Source of the DNA: Pseudoalteromonas rubra
Lineage (GTDB): Bacteria > Pseudomonadota > Gammaproteobacteria > Enterobacterales > Alteromonadaceae
Direction of reading: 5' to 3'
Assembly (NCBI RefSeq): GCF_000238295.3
Contig: NZ_AHCD03000026.1
Location: 186,001 to 250,000, forward strand
Length of the DNA stretch: 64,000 bases
Positions 18,223 to 27,199 of the stretch are shown here, in pieces. Under the pieces are notes generated by a model, which was given only the letters and a program-made list of their open reading frames with translations, was not told the DNA's origin and did no database searches. Positions within the stretch are counted from its first letter, which is position 1; the number at the start of each line of letters is the position of its first letter. Position numbers and translations under genes: made by a program.

Positions 18223-19655
18223 AATGCACCTTGCTTCAGCTTTTCGACCGACAACTCTGTTGCTGCCAGTTGTTTTACAATTTGCCCAATATTCCCTGCA
18301 CCCTGAGTGATCACCAGATCATTATCACGCAGCACATCTGCCAGAACCGCTTTTAAATCCTGGCCATCCACAACATGGATTGGTTCCACACCGCGTTGCC
18401 TCAGACTACGACATAAACTCTTGCTGTCAGCCCCAACAATGGGATTTTCACCCGCACTATACACGTCTAACAACAACAATTGATCTACTTCGCTAAGCAC
18501 TTTAACAAAGTCTTCATAGAGGTCGCGGGTACGAGTATAACGATGCGGCTGATACAACATAACCAAACGTTTATCCGGCCAACCTGCACGCGCAGCACGG
18601 ATAGTCACTGCCACCTCTGACGGGTGATGACCATAGTCATCAACCAACATCACTTCACCACGTTCATTTTGGAACGAGCCATAGTGCTGGAAGCGGCGTC
18701 CAATCCCGGCAAATTTATCCAGAGCCGCTAAAATAGCCTCATTCCCTATATCATGATCTTTTGCCACTGCAATGGCCGCTGTGGCATTCAACGCATTGTG
18801 CTTACCTGGCATACTCAGCGTCACCTCGAGCTGCTCACCGGATTTGTGCACCACTTTAAAGCGACTACGATTCTGCGTTTGTTCAAAGTCCACCATACGG
18901 TAATCCGCCTCGGGATTTTCCCCATAGGTGATTGCAGGTCTGGCGAATCGTGGCAATAGCTCTTTGGCTACCTCCGAGTCGGTACACACTACTGCCAGGC
19001 CGTAGAATGGCAAGTTATGTACAAATTCGACATAGGTGTCTTTCATCTTTTCGAAATCACCATCATATGTATCCATATGATCCGCTTCGATGTTTGTGAT
19101 CACTGAGACCATAGGCTGCAAATGCAGAAATGACGCATCACTTTCGTCCGCCTCTGCGATCAAGTAATCACTGCTCCCTACCTTCGCATTGCTCCCGGCG
19201 CTGTTAAGTAAGCCACCAATAATAAAAGTGGGGTCTAACCTGGCTTCAGCAAAAATACTGGCAATTAAACTGGTCGTTGTGGTTTTACCATGTGTGCCCG
19301 CCACTGCAATACCATGGCGAAAACGCATCAATTCAGCCAACATCTCGGCACGTCGTACGACTGGCACCCGGGCACGCTTGGCCGCCTGGATCTCAGGGTT
19401 GCTGGTATCGATGGCACTGGAGACCACTACGACGTCGGCATCCTTAATATTATTCTCATCATGGCCAATAAACACTTCAGCCCCAGCACGAATAAGACGC
19501 TCCGTCATCGCATTCTGGGCAATGTCAGAGCCCGTAATTCGGTACCCTTCAAAGGCCAGTACCTCCGCAATACCACCCATACCAGCACCACCTATTCCGA
19601 TGAAGTGGATGGTATTAATGCGCCTCATGGCTCTGCGTCTGTTAATTTCTTTCAC
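18219..19655 (-). CDS. murC: UDP-N-acetylmuramate--L-alanine ligase MurC
   Basis: The protein is 478 aa from the GTG at 19655, which lies 11 bp after the murG stop and has AGAG upstream. The open frame extends to 19688 inside murG, and an ATG nine codons into the GTG-started protein (MRRINTIH) is an alternative start. The nucleotide loop is HFIGIGGAGMGGIAE and the ATP P-loop is VAGTHGKTTTTS. The NALNATAAIAVA and DYGHHPSEV motifs of Mur ligases follow. It adds L-Ala to UDP-MurNAc, the first step of stem-peptide synthesis. Confidence 0.95.
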   Translation of the reverse strand: MKEINRRRAMRRINTIHFIGIGGAGMGGIAEVLAFEGYRITGSDIAQNAMTERLIRAGAEVFIGHDENNIKDADVVVVSSAIDTSNPEIQAAKRARVPVVRRAEMLAELMRFRHGIAVAGTHGKTTTTSLIASIFAEARLDPTFIIGGLLNSAGSNAKVGSSDYLIAEADESDASFLHLQPMVSVITNIEADHMDTYDGDFEKMKDTYVEFVHNLPFYGLAVVCTDSEVAKELLPRFARPAITYGENPEADYRMVDFEQTQNRSRFKVVHKSGEQLEVTLSMPGKHNALNATAAIAVAKDHDIGNEAILAALDKFAGIGRRFQHYGSFQNERGEVMLVDDYGHHPSEVAVTIRAARAGWPDKRLVMLYQPHRYTRTRDLYEDFVKVLSEVDQLLLLDVYSAGENPIVGADSKSLCRSLRQRGVEPIHVVDGQDLKAVLADVLRDNDLVITQGAGNIGQIVKQLAATELSVEKLKQGAL

Positions 19656-19666
19656 TGTTATCTCTT

Positions 19667-20731
19667 TTAATTCGTTACTTCTTCGCAAATGGCTGCGACT
19701 GACTGAGTTGCAGACAACTGAGCGCAGGCTTTTGCTTTATTCGCTTTTTCCCAGATCAGGGCATGATCACGACAATAAGGTACCAAAGTGTCACATAAAT
19801 GCTGTGCAGATAAGTCGGACTGCGGGATCAACAAGGCCGCCGACTCATCCACTAAGAAACGCGCATTGGCAGTCTGATGGTCATCCACGGCATGAGGCAA
19901 AGGCACGAACACTGCCATTTTGCCTGCGGCCGCAATTTCGCTGACCGTCAAAGCACCTGCGCGACACACAACCACGTCGGCCCAGTCATAGGCCTGGTCC
20001 ATATCATCAATAAACTCTGCTACTTTGGCATTCAGGCCATAACGCTGATAATCAGCCTCAAGGCCGGTATCATTCCCCCTGCCGCTTTGATGCCAGACTT
20101 GTAAATCACACGATGTCGTGTCAATAAGCAGTGCCATCGCTTCAGGCACGGTGTCATTCAGCACCTTAGCCCCCAAAGAACCGCCCACCACTAACACGTT
20201 AACAGCCTGACCTGGTCGCTTTGGGCTGATCTGAGCCACACTTAAGCGCACAGGATTACCGACAACCTCATGACGACGCTCGGCAAAAGCGTCGGGAAAT
20301 GCGGCCAATACTCTGCTTGCAATACGCGCCAGCAATTTATTGCTCAATCCGGCCACTGCATTTTGCTCATGGATCACCAAAGGGACCCCGGCTAACTTGG
20401 CGGCAAGGCCAACAGGTCCGGTCACATAGCCACCCATTGCCAGAATCACATCCGGACGGCGGCGGCGAATAATCGCTTTAGCCGCAAAAACGGCCCTGAG
20501 CACCATCAAAGGGGCATTGAGCAAACGCTTAATGCCATTACCACGCACGCCTTTGACATCAACAAAATCGATGTCAATCCCATGCGCAGGCACCACTTGT
20601 GCCTCCATCCGATCTGCGGTGCCGATCCAGGATATCTGCCAGCCCTGAGCTTCAAGCACTTTGGCCACCGCTATTCCCGGGAAAATATGTCCGCCAGTTC
20701 CGCCTGCGACCACCAATAAGCGCTTGGTCAT
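19667..20731 (-). CDS. murG: Lipid II synthase MurG (GlcNAc transferase)
   Basis: A 354-aa GT-B glycosyltransferase. It starts with the glycine-rich VVAGGTGGHIFPG loop. Next come MGGYVTGPVGLAAKLAGVPLVIHEQNAV (N-domain) and the UDP-GlcNAc-binding C-domain motifs VVVCRAGALTVSEIAAAGK and PLPHAVDDHQTANA. It transfers GlcNAc onto lipid I at the inner face of the membrane. Its start overlaps the ftsW stop by 4 bp. Confidence 0.97.
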   Translation of the reverse strand: MTKRLLVVAGGTGGHIFPGIAVAKVLEAQGWQISWIGTADRMEAQVVPAHGIDIDFVDVKGVRGNGIKRLLNAPLMVLRAVFAAKAIIRRRRPDVILAMGGYVTGPVGLAAKLAGVPLVIHEQNAVAGLSNKLLARIASRVLAAFPDAFAERRHEVVGNPVRLSVAQISPKRPGQAVNVLVVGGSLGAKVLNDTVPEAMALLIDTTSCDLQVWHQSGRGNDTGLEADYQRYGLNAKVAEFIDDMDQAYDWADVVVCRAGALTVSEIAAAGKMAVFVPLPHAVDDHQTANARFLVDESAALLIPQSDLSAQHLCDTLVPYCRDHALIWEKANKAKACAQLSATQSVAAICEEVTN

Positions 20732-21903
20732 TTTTTACCTCCACGCGAGGTTGCCTGACGCGTTGACAGCTTAGTTTCAAAGTCAATGCGCTGTAATAGA
20801 CCAGCTGCAATGGTCATGATTAATAAGCTTGAGCCTCCATAGGAGATGAAGGGCAAAGTCAGCCCTTTGGTCGGCAGCATGCCCGCACTGGCACCGACAT
20901 TAACCACGGTCTGGAATGCAAACCAGATCCCAATACCCAGTGCCAAATACCCTTCGTACTCTTTACCCGCTTTGAGTGCTTTTTGTCCGATGAGTAAAGC
21001 TCTGAAAACCAGTGTGGCCAGCGTCATCAGGACACAAAAAACGCCGATAAAGCCAAGTTCCTCAGCGACCACAGCAAAAATAAAGTCGTTATGTGCTTCC
21101 GGTAAATACTGTAACTTCTGAACACTGTTACCCAGCCCCTGACCAAACCAGCCCCCCTGACCATAAGCCATCAGCGATTGCACTAACTGGTAACCTTTGC
21201 CAAAGGGATCTTCCCAGGGTTCCAGGAAACCCACCACACGCGCCATACGATAAGGTTCAAAAATGATCAACATCACCACCAGCAACACACCGGTCAGCAT
21301 CAGAGCAAAAAACTGCCAAAGTTTTGCACCCGCCAAAAACAACAGCCCGACAGTGGTGACAAACATCACCACGACGGTCCCCAGGTCGGGTTGCATCAGG
21401 ATCAGAAATGCATACACAGCAAACACAATAATGGGCTTTGCAAACCCTTTAAGGTTTTCCTGTACTTCATCTCGTTTACGGACCAGATAGCCGGCAATAT
21501 AACTGAAGAAAAAGAGCTTTGCGGCTTCAGCGACTTGAAAACCGATTGGACCAACGGGCAACCAGCGTTTTGAACCATTCACTTCGCGTCCCACAACCAG
21601 CACAACGGCCAATAAGACCAGGCCCAACAAGAGTAAATATGGATTAAACCGTTTCCACCAGGTCATGGGCACTGTGGTGCTCAGCCAGAACAATACCATT
21701 GCCATTACCAGGAACATACTATGACGCGTTACGATGTGATACGGGTTATCATACAAGCGCTCCGCCACTGGCATAGAAGCACTGGTCACCATCACAAACC
21801 CAATCCCAACCAGGCATAACATGGCGTACAACAACGGAACATCGAACAACGAATCCGAAGAGGTTGGGGTGAAGTTGTGCCGCAGTGCGGTCATACTCAG
21901 CAT
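20728..21903 (-). CDS. ftsW: Peptidoglycan polymerase / division protein FtsW (SEDS family)
   Basis: A 391-aa protein with about 10 transmembrane helices. SEDS signatures are visible: 'LMQPDLGTVVVMFVT', 'GYQLVQSLMAYGQGGWFGQGLGNSVQKLQYLPEAHNDFIFAVVAEELGF' (quoted here as its recognisable blocks YQLVQSL, GQGLGNS, LPEAHNDF) and 'PFISYGGSSL' at the end. FtsW polymerises lipid II with FtsI at the septum. ATG 21903 lies in the last codons of murD (7-bp overlap) with GAGGGG upstream. An ATG three codons later is possible. Confidence 0.96.
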   Translation of the reverse strand: MLSMTALRHNFTPTSSDSLFDVPLLYAMLCLVGIGFVMVTSASMPVAERLYDNPYHIVTRHSMFLVMAMVLFWLSTTVPMTWWKRFNPYLLLLGLVLLAVVLVVGREVNGSKRWLPVGPIGFQVAEAAKLFFFSYIAGYLVRKRDEVQENLKGFAKPIIVFAVYAFLILMQPDLGTVVVMFVTTVGLLFLAGAKLWQFFALMLTGVLLVVMLIIFEPYRMARVVGFLEPWEDPFGKGYQLVQSLMAYGQGGWFGQGLGNSVQKLQYLPEAHNDFIFAVVAEELGFIGVFCVLMTLATLVFRALLIGQKALKAGKEYEGYLALGIGIWFAFQTVVNVGASAGMLPTKGLTLPFISYGGSSLLIMTIAAGLLQRIDFETKLSTRQATSRGGKK

Positions 21904-23222
21904 GTCTGCCCCTCAACTAATCGACAGAACTCCTCACCACGGGCCATATAGTTGGCATACATATCAATGCTGGCACAAGCCGGTGCCAGTAATACCAGAT
22001 CCCCGGCCGTTGCCTGCTGAGCAGCCAGTGCCACCGCCTCACTCAGATTATCGACCTTCTGGCTACGGGGGTGTAATGGCATAAAGTCAGCGCCATCCTT
22101 ACCAAAACAGAAAATTGTTTTGCAGTAGTGCTGTAAGGGGGTCTTGAGTGGAGACAGGTCAGCCCCTTTGGCGTCGCCCCCCACGATCAACAGGATCTGG
22201 CCTTGTTCACCCGCCAGGCTTTCCAACGCCGCGACGGTCGCGCCTACATTGGTTGCTTTAGAGTCATTGAAATAGCGTACGCCCTGCACATCAGCAACCA
22301 ACTGGCAGCGATGTGGTAACCCTTTAAAAGTGCCAAAGGCCGCAATGAAAGCGCTATCTGGCAGCCCCAGCGGAGACAAAAGTGCGATCACAGCTAATGC
22401 ATTAAACTGGTTGTGTTTGCCTGGCATTGCCAGCGCCTCTGTCGGACATAGCTTGTTGCCATGTAATGCAAAGTAGGTCTGTTCACCTTCTTCTGCTAAA
22501 CAACAATCAGCCTTATCAAGTGCCACGCTCAATGCGTTGTCATGAGGTACAAAGGTACGCGGGTCTTCAGCGTTATAGACCAGACAATCGACCTGCTGAT
22601 AGATACGTAATTTTGCTTCACAATACGCGGCAAAGTCCGGGTATCTATCCATGTGATCTTCGGTGATATTGAGGATCATCGCACTCAGGCAGTGCAAACT
22701 GTGCGTCGTTTCTAGCTGAAAGCTCGACAGTTCCAGTACAAACACATCAAAGTCCTGCTCCAGCAGGTCAAGCACGGATGTACCAATGTTGCCACCCAAC
22801 CCGACCTTCAGGCCAGCTTGCTGACACACTTCAGCAGCCAGACTCACAACGGTAGATTTACCATTCGAACCAGTCACGGCAATCACAGGTTTTTCATTTA
22901 GCCGTGCAAATAGCTCCACGTCACCGATCACTTCGACGCCAGCGGCGATAGCCTGCGCAACACAAGTCTCATATAACGGTACTCCAGGGCTGATCACAAC
23001 CAGATCGGTGGCACTCAGTGCAGCCTCTGCAAGCGGGCCAAATACCGCTTCGCACTCTGGCAGATTATGGTTCATCCAGTCTGCCCCTGGCGGCACTGGT
23101 CGAGAGTCTACAACCTTAGGTGTGATCCCATGGCGCACCAAAAAGCGCACAATGCCCAGACCGGTTACACCCAGTCCGAGCACGGTAATGTGTTTGTTTT
23201 TTAAGGTTTCTAAATAACCCAT
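21897..23222 (-). CDS. murD: UDP-N-acetylmuramoyl-L-alanine--D-glutamate ligase MurD
   Basis: A 441-aa Mur ligase. The N-domain opens with ITVLGLGVTGLGIVRFL. The P-loop is VAVTGSNGKSTVVSL, followed by GGNIGTS and the central NITEDHMDRYPD motif. The C-domain contains YFNDSKATNVGAT and LIVGGDAKGADL. It adds D-Glu to UDP-MurNAc-L-Ala. It starts 22 bp after mraY ends and overlaps ftsW. Confidence 0.96.
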   Translation of the reverse strand: MGYLETLKNKHITVLGLGVTGLGIVRFLVRHGITPKVVDSRPVPPGADWMNHNLPECEAVFGPLAEAALSATDLVVISPGVPLYETCVAQAIAAGVEVIGDVELFARLNEKPVIAVTGSNGKSTVVSLAAEVCQQAGLKVGLGGNIGTSVLDLLEQDFDVFVLELSSFQLETTHSLHCLSAMILNITEDHMDRYPDFAAYCEAKLRIYQQVDCLVYNAEDPRTFVPHDNALSVALDKADCCLAEEGEQTYFALHGNKLCPTEALAMPGKHNQFNALAVIALLSPLGLPDSAFIAAFGTFKGLPHRCQLVADVQGVRYFNDSKATNVGATVAALESLAGEQGQILLIVGGDAKGADLSPLKTPLQHYCKTIFCFGKDGADFMPLHPRSQKVDNLSEAVALAAQQATAGDLVLLAPACASIDMYANYMARGEEFCRLVEGQTC

Positions 23223-23244
23223 ATCAACACCTTAGTGTACTGCT

Positions 23245-24327
23245 TTAGCGGATCTTTAACGTTGCCAGCCCCGCCAGCACTAATATGATTGAAATAATCC
23301 AAAATCGCACAATCACCCTGGGCTCCGGCCACCCTTTTAATTCGTAATGATGGTGGATCGGGGCCATCCGGAATATTCGCTGTCCCCGCAGCTTATAAGA
23401 GCCCACTTGTAAAATCACCGATAAGGCTTCCATCACAAATACGCCACCCATAATGACCAGCACTAACTCCTGACGTACTAAAATAGCGATGATACCCAGT
23501 GCGCCACCCAACGCCAGTGAGCCGACATCGCCCATAAACACTTGTGCTGGGTAGGTGTTGAACCACAAAAACCCTAGTCCCGCGCCAACAATCGCGGTAC
23601 AGACCACCACCAGCTCGCTGGCAGAGGCTATATGAGGAATGTGGAGATAATTTGCAAACACAGCATTACCGGTTACATAGGCGATAATGGCGAGTGCGGA
23701 TGCCACTAAAATGGTCGGCACAATGGCCAGGCCATCAAGTCCATCGGTCAAATTTACTGCGTTAGAGGTGCCCACCAGCACAAAATAGCTCATCACCAGA
23801 TAAAACAGCCCAAGCTGAGGAAGTACATCTTTGAAAAAGGGCACCACCAGCACCGTTTCAGACGGGTCCGTAGAAGTGAAATAGATAAACGCAGCCACAG
23901 AAATGGCAATCACTGACTGCCAGAAATACTTCCATCTGGCTATCAGGCCCTTGCTGTCTTTGCGGATCACTTTGCGATAGTCGTCAACAAACCCGACGAC
24001 ACCCAATGAACCAATCACGAACAAGGTGACCCAGACGTATTTGTTGCCCAAGTCACCCCACAGGAGCGTACTGGCAAAAATAGCCCCTAAAATCAATAAC
24101 CCGCCCATGGTGGGTGTGCCTGACTTAGATAAATGTGATTCCGGACCGTCGTCTCTGACAGTCTGGCCAATTTGCATTCTTTGTAAGCCCCGGATCAATT
24201 TAGGCCCGAAATACAAAGAGATCATTAACGCCGTCAGGATCCCCAGGATCGCGCGCAACGTCAGGTAGGAGAAAACGTTAAAGCCGCTATAGTACTGCGT
24301 CAGATATTCTGCTAACCAGGCTAACAT
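23245..24327 (-). CDS. mraY: Phospho-MurNAc-pentapeptide translocase MraY
   Basis: A 360-aa polytopic protein with about 10 helices. It has the family motifs 'SKSGTPTMGGLLIL', GFVDDYRKV (Mg-binding Asp pair), 'NAVNLTDGLDGLA' and 'PAQVFMGDVGSLALGG', and a catalytic-loop histidine triad in RMAPIHHHYELKGW. It makes lipid I by moving phospho-MurNAc-pentapeptide to undecaprenyl phosphate. Its start overlaps the murF stop by 7 bp. Confidence 0.97.
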   Translation of the reverse strand: MLAWLAEYLTQYYSGFNVFSYLTLRAILGILTALMISLYFGPKLIRGLQRMQIGQTVRDDGPESHLSKSGTPTMGGLLILGAIFASTLLWGDLGNKYVWVTLFVIGSLGVVGFVDDYRKVIRKDSKGLIARWKYFWQSVIAISVAAFIYFTSTDPSETVLVVPFFKDVLPQLGLFYLVMSYFVLVGTSNAVNLTDGLDGLAIVPTILVASALAIIAYVTGNAVFANYLHIPHIASASELVVVCTAIVGAGLGFLWFNTYPAQVFMGDVGSLALGGALGIIAILVRQELVLVIMGGVFVMEALSVILQVGSYKLRGQRIFRMAPIHHHYELKGWPEPRVIVRFWIISIILVLAGLATLKIR

Positions 24328-25724
24328 GGTTTTTCCTCTTCACTATCAGCGTCGATGTTATTCACTTTTGAAGCCTCGACCAGGTCGGCAACCAGCAGCT
24401 CCATACGCGCACTGCGCGACCCCTTCACCACCACAGTGCAGATGTCATCGCGCTGAGCCAGTAATTGCTTAATTGCCAGTAACATATGTTCGCGCTGAGA
24501 AAAGTGACGATTCGCAGTTTCAAACACATCGCTGGCATAGCGACTCAGCACCCCCAGAGAAAACAGCGCATCAATGCCTTTTTCTTTGGCATATTCACCT
24601 ACTTCCTCATGATATTGCCGTGCCTCTTCGCCCAGCTCGCTCATATCCCCCAGCGCAAACACCCGATAGCCCGGCATGCCGGCCAGTAAGTCTATAGCCG
24701 CTTTAACGGAGCGCACATTGGCGTTGTAGCTATCATCTATTACCCGCAACGTCTCAGACACTTCAATCAGGTTAACGCGCCCTTTCACCTCAGCCATGCT
24801 TTCTAACGCACCTTTGACATCTTCCAGCGTCGCACCTAACTGCACGGTGCAGGATGCCGCAATCAAGGCGTTCATAACATTGTGTTCACCAGGCAATGGA
24901 AGTGTGATGGTGACGCGTTGCGTTCCCTGACACAGAGCAAAGGTCGCGCGGCCCAGTGTGTCCAGGCTGATTTCCTCTACCCACAGATCAAGCTGTTGTG
25001 CCATGGAAAAACGACTGGTCCGCTGGGTGGTCAGAGTGTGCTCCCACATTGGCGCAAAGCGACAGTCGCAGTTCAACACAGCGACGCCGTTGTCTTTGAG
25101 TCCGGAGAAAATTTCTCCTTTAGCCTGACCAACGCCCTCTATCGAGCCGAAGCCTTCGATATGTGCCGGTGCGACATTGCACACCACGGCCACATCAGGG
25201 TTTACCAGGTTGCTGGTATACGCTATCTCACCGATGTGGTTTGCCCCCAGTTCAATGACCGCAAACTCATCGTCTTCGCTGAGTCTTAACAAGGTCAGTG
25301 GCACGCCAATGTCATTGTTAAAATTTCCGGCTGTGGCCAGCACTTTGCCCAGACGAGAAAGAATCGCCGCCGACATTTCTTTCACCGTGGTCTTGCCCAC
25401 ACTACCAGTAATCGCCAGGGTTTTTGGCGACACCTGACGTATAACAGCCTGACCAAGTTGTCCCAGCGCAAGCCTGGTGTCTTTTACAACCAGCTGAGGA
25501 ATATCAACGTCGACTGGATGGTCCACAATGGCGGCAATTGCGCCTTTTTGTTGCGCCTGGGCAACAAACTTATGGCCATCAAAATTTGGCCCTTTTAGTG
25601 CCAGAAACACTTCGTTTTCGCTAATTGTACGTGTATCTGTATTTATATTGGAAACACTGCAGTTTTGCCCGTCAAAAGGGGCCTTCAGTACATCCGCAAG
25701 CCAAGAGAGATCCATCTTGATCAT
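24321..25724 (-). CDS. murF: UDP-MurNAc-tripeptide--D-Ala-D-Ala ligase MurF
   Basis: A 467-aa Mur ligase. The P-loop is LAITGSVGKTTVKEM and the NFNNDIGVPLTLL motif follows. The central block contains ELGANHIGEIAYTS and the C-domain VIDDSYNANVRSV. It joins D-Ala-D-Ala (from Ddl) to the UDP-MurNAc tripeptide. Its start overlaps the murE stop by 4 bp, in keeping with the tightly coupled cluster. The start could be either Met1 or Met4 (MIKMDL). Confidence 0.96.
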   Translation of the reverse strand: MIKMDLSWLADVLKAPFDGQNCSVSNINTDTRTISENEVFLALKGPNFDGHKFVAQAQQKGAIAAIVDHPVDVDIPQLVVKDTRLALGQLGQAVIRQVSPKTLAITGSVGKTTVKEMSAAILSRLGKVLATAGNFNNDIGVPLTLLRLSEDDEFAVIELGANHIGEIAYTSNLVNPDVAVVCNVAPAHIEGFGSIEGVGQAKGEIFSGLKDNGVAVLNCDCRFAPMWEHTLTTQRTSRFSMAQQLDLWVEEISLDTLGRATFALCQGTQRVTITLPLPGEHNVMNALIAASCTVQLGATLEDVKGALESMAEVKGRVNLIEVSETLRVIDDSYNANVRSVKAAIDLLAGMPGYRVFALGDMSELGEEARQYHEEVGEYAKEKGIDALFSLGVLSRYASDVFETANRHFSQREHMLLAIKQLLAQRDDICTVVVKGSRSARMELLVADLVEASKVNNIDADSEEEKPC

Positions 25725-27199
25725 GCACTTTCCCCTGATAAAATTGTCTGAGCCCAGCTAATATCACTAAAAGCCAGGCGTTGGTTACCTATGATCTGAT
25801 AGTCCTCATGCCCTTTACCGGCGATCAGGATCACGCTATGTTGATCAGCGCCCTGAATTGCCTCGCGTATGGCAGTTGCCCTATCAGGCTGACAAAGAGC
25901 ATACTCAGGCTTACTGAGCCCAGCCTTAATGTCGTTAATAATGGCGAGTGGATCTTCCCCGCGCGGATTGTCACTGGTGATCACCAGGGTATCCGCATAG
26001 CGCTCAGCCGCCTGCGCCATCAGCGCGCGCTTACCTTTGTCGCGCTCCCCACCACAACCAAACACACAGGTCACTTTGCCTGGTACATGTAGCTGCAGTG
26101 CCTGCAGTGCCAGTGCCAGTGCATCTGGCGTATGGGCGTAATCCACCACGCATGTTGGCTGTCCAGCCACGTCAATCGCTTGCATGCGACCAGTTACGGG
26201 CTGTAATTGTGCCGCCCCTTTAACCAACTGCGTTAAAGGGATCCCCTGAGTCAGCAGTACTGCAAATGCTGCACTCAGGTTATACAAGTTAAATTCACCA
26301 AATAAGGGGGTACTGATCTCAGCGTCACCCCAGCTGGTATGCAGCCTGCAATGTATCCCCTGACTGTTAAATTGCGCCTCACTAAAGTACACAAAGTGTT
26401 GTAACGTTTCGTGTAAGCGGTCATCAACCGGCTTGCGGCCAAAGCCTACCGGGTGGCCGATTTTACCCGCTTGCAGCCAGCGCTGTGCCCAGGGATCATC
26501 AATATTAACCACCCCATAGTGCGGCTGGCATTCGCTAAACAGTTGCAGCTTCGCCTCGGCATAATTTTCCATAGTGCCGTGATAATCCAGATGGTCGCGA
26601 CTGAGATTAGTAAACACGGCTACATCAAACTGGCACTGAGCCACCCGTCCCTGCACGAGTCCGTGAGAAGACACCTCCATGGCAGCCAGCTGATAACTGT
26701 GACGCAACTCATTTAAAATACGTTGTAAATCCACGTGAGACGGCGTGGTGTTATGCAATGGAGTAAGCGAATCAGGCGCCCCATATCCCAAAGTACCAAT
26801 CACGCCACCTGGCAAACCACACGCACTGGCCAGGTGCGCTATCATCGCCGTTGTAGTGGACTTACCGTTAGTCCCCGTCACACCCACTAAGGTCATGCCA
26901 TGACTGGGGTCACCATAGAATGTCGCGGCCAGCTTAGCCACTTTGTCTGCCAGAGCGGTGATCTGCAAAACGCGCGCATCTGCCACATCGACAGCACAGT
27001 TTGCATCTGCCAACACCAACGCAGCACCACGACTCAATGCCGCAGCAACATAGTGACCACCATCTTGTTGATGACCGCGAAGAGCAATAAAGCAATCGCC
27101 CGGACCCACTTCTCGGCTGTCCAGGCGCAATTCATTAATCACGATCGTTGGGTATGAAACCCCGATGTTAGCCAGTGCCTGGCTCAAGTCACGTGTCAT
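25721..27199 (-). CDS. murE: UDP-MurNAc-L-Ala-D-Glu--meso-DAP ligase MurE
   Basis: The protein is 492 aa from the ATG at 27199 (MTRDLSQAL), which has GAGG 7 bp upstream. The open frame continues to 27247 inside ftsI but that part is not expected to be used. The P-loop is LVGVTGTNGKSTTTAM. The carbamylated-lysine and Mg regions follow, with NLSRDHLDYHGTMENY. The C-domain carries TSDNPRGEDP, the DNPR motif that marks meso-diaminopimelate specificity. The organism therefore makes Gram-negative-type DAP peptidoglycan. It overlaps ftsI by 11 bp. Confidence 0.96.
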   Translation of the reverse strand: MTRDLSQALANIGVSYPTIVINELRLDSREVGPGDCFIALRGHQQDGGHYVAAALSRGAALVLADANCAVDVADARVLQITALADKVAKLAATFYGDPSHGMTLVGVTGTNGKSTTTAMIAHLASACGLPGGVIGTLGYGAPDSLTPLHNTTPSHVDLQRILNELRHSYQLAAMEVSSHGLVQGRVAQCQFDVAVFTNLSRDHLDYHGTMENYAEAKLQLFSECQPHYGVVNIDDPWAQRWLQAGKIGHPVGFGRKPVDDRLHETLQHFVYFSEAQFNSQGIHCRLHTSWGDAEISTPLFGEFNLYNLSAAFAVLLTQGIPLTQLVKGAAQLQPVTGRMQAIDVAGQPTCVVDYAHTPDALALALQALQLHVPGKVTCVFGCGGERDKGKRALMAQAAERYADTLVITSDNPRGEDPLAIINDIKAGLSKPEYALCQPDRATAIREAIQGADQHSVILIAGKGHEDYQIIGNQRLAFSDISWAQTILSGESA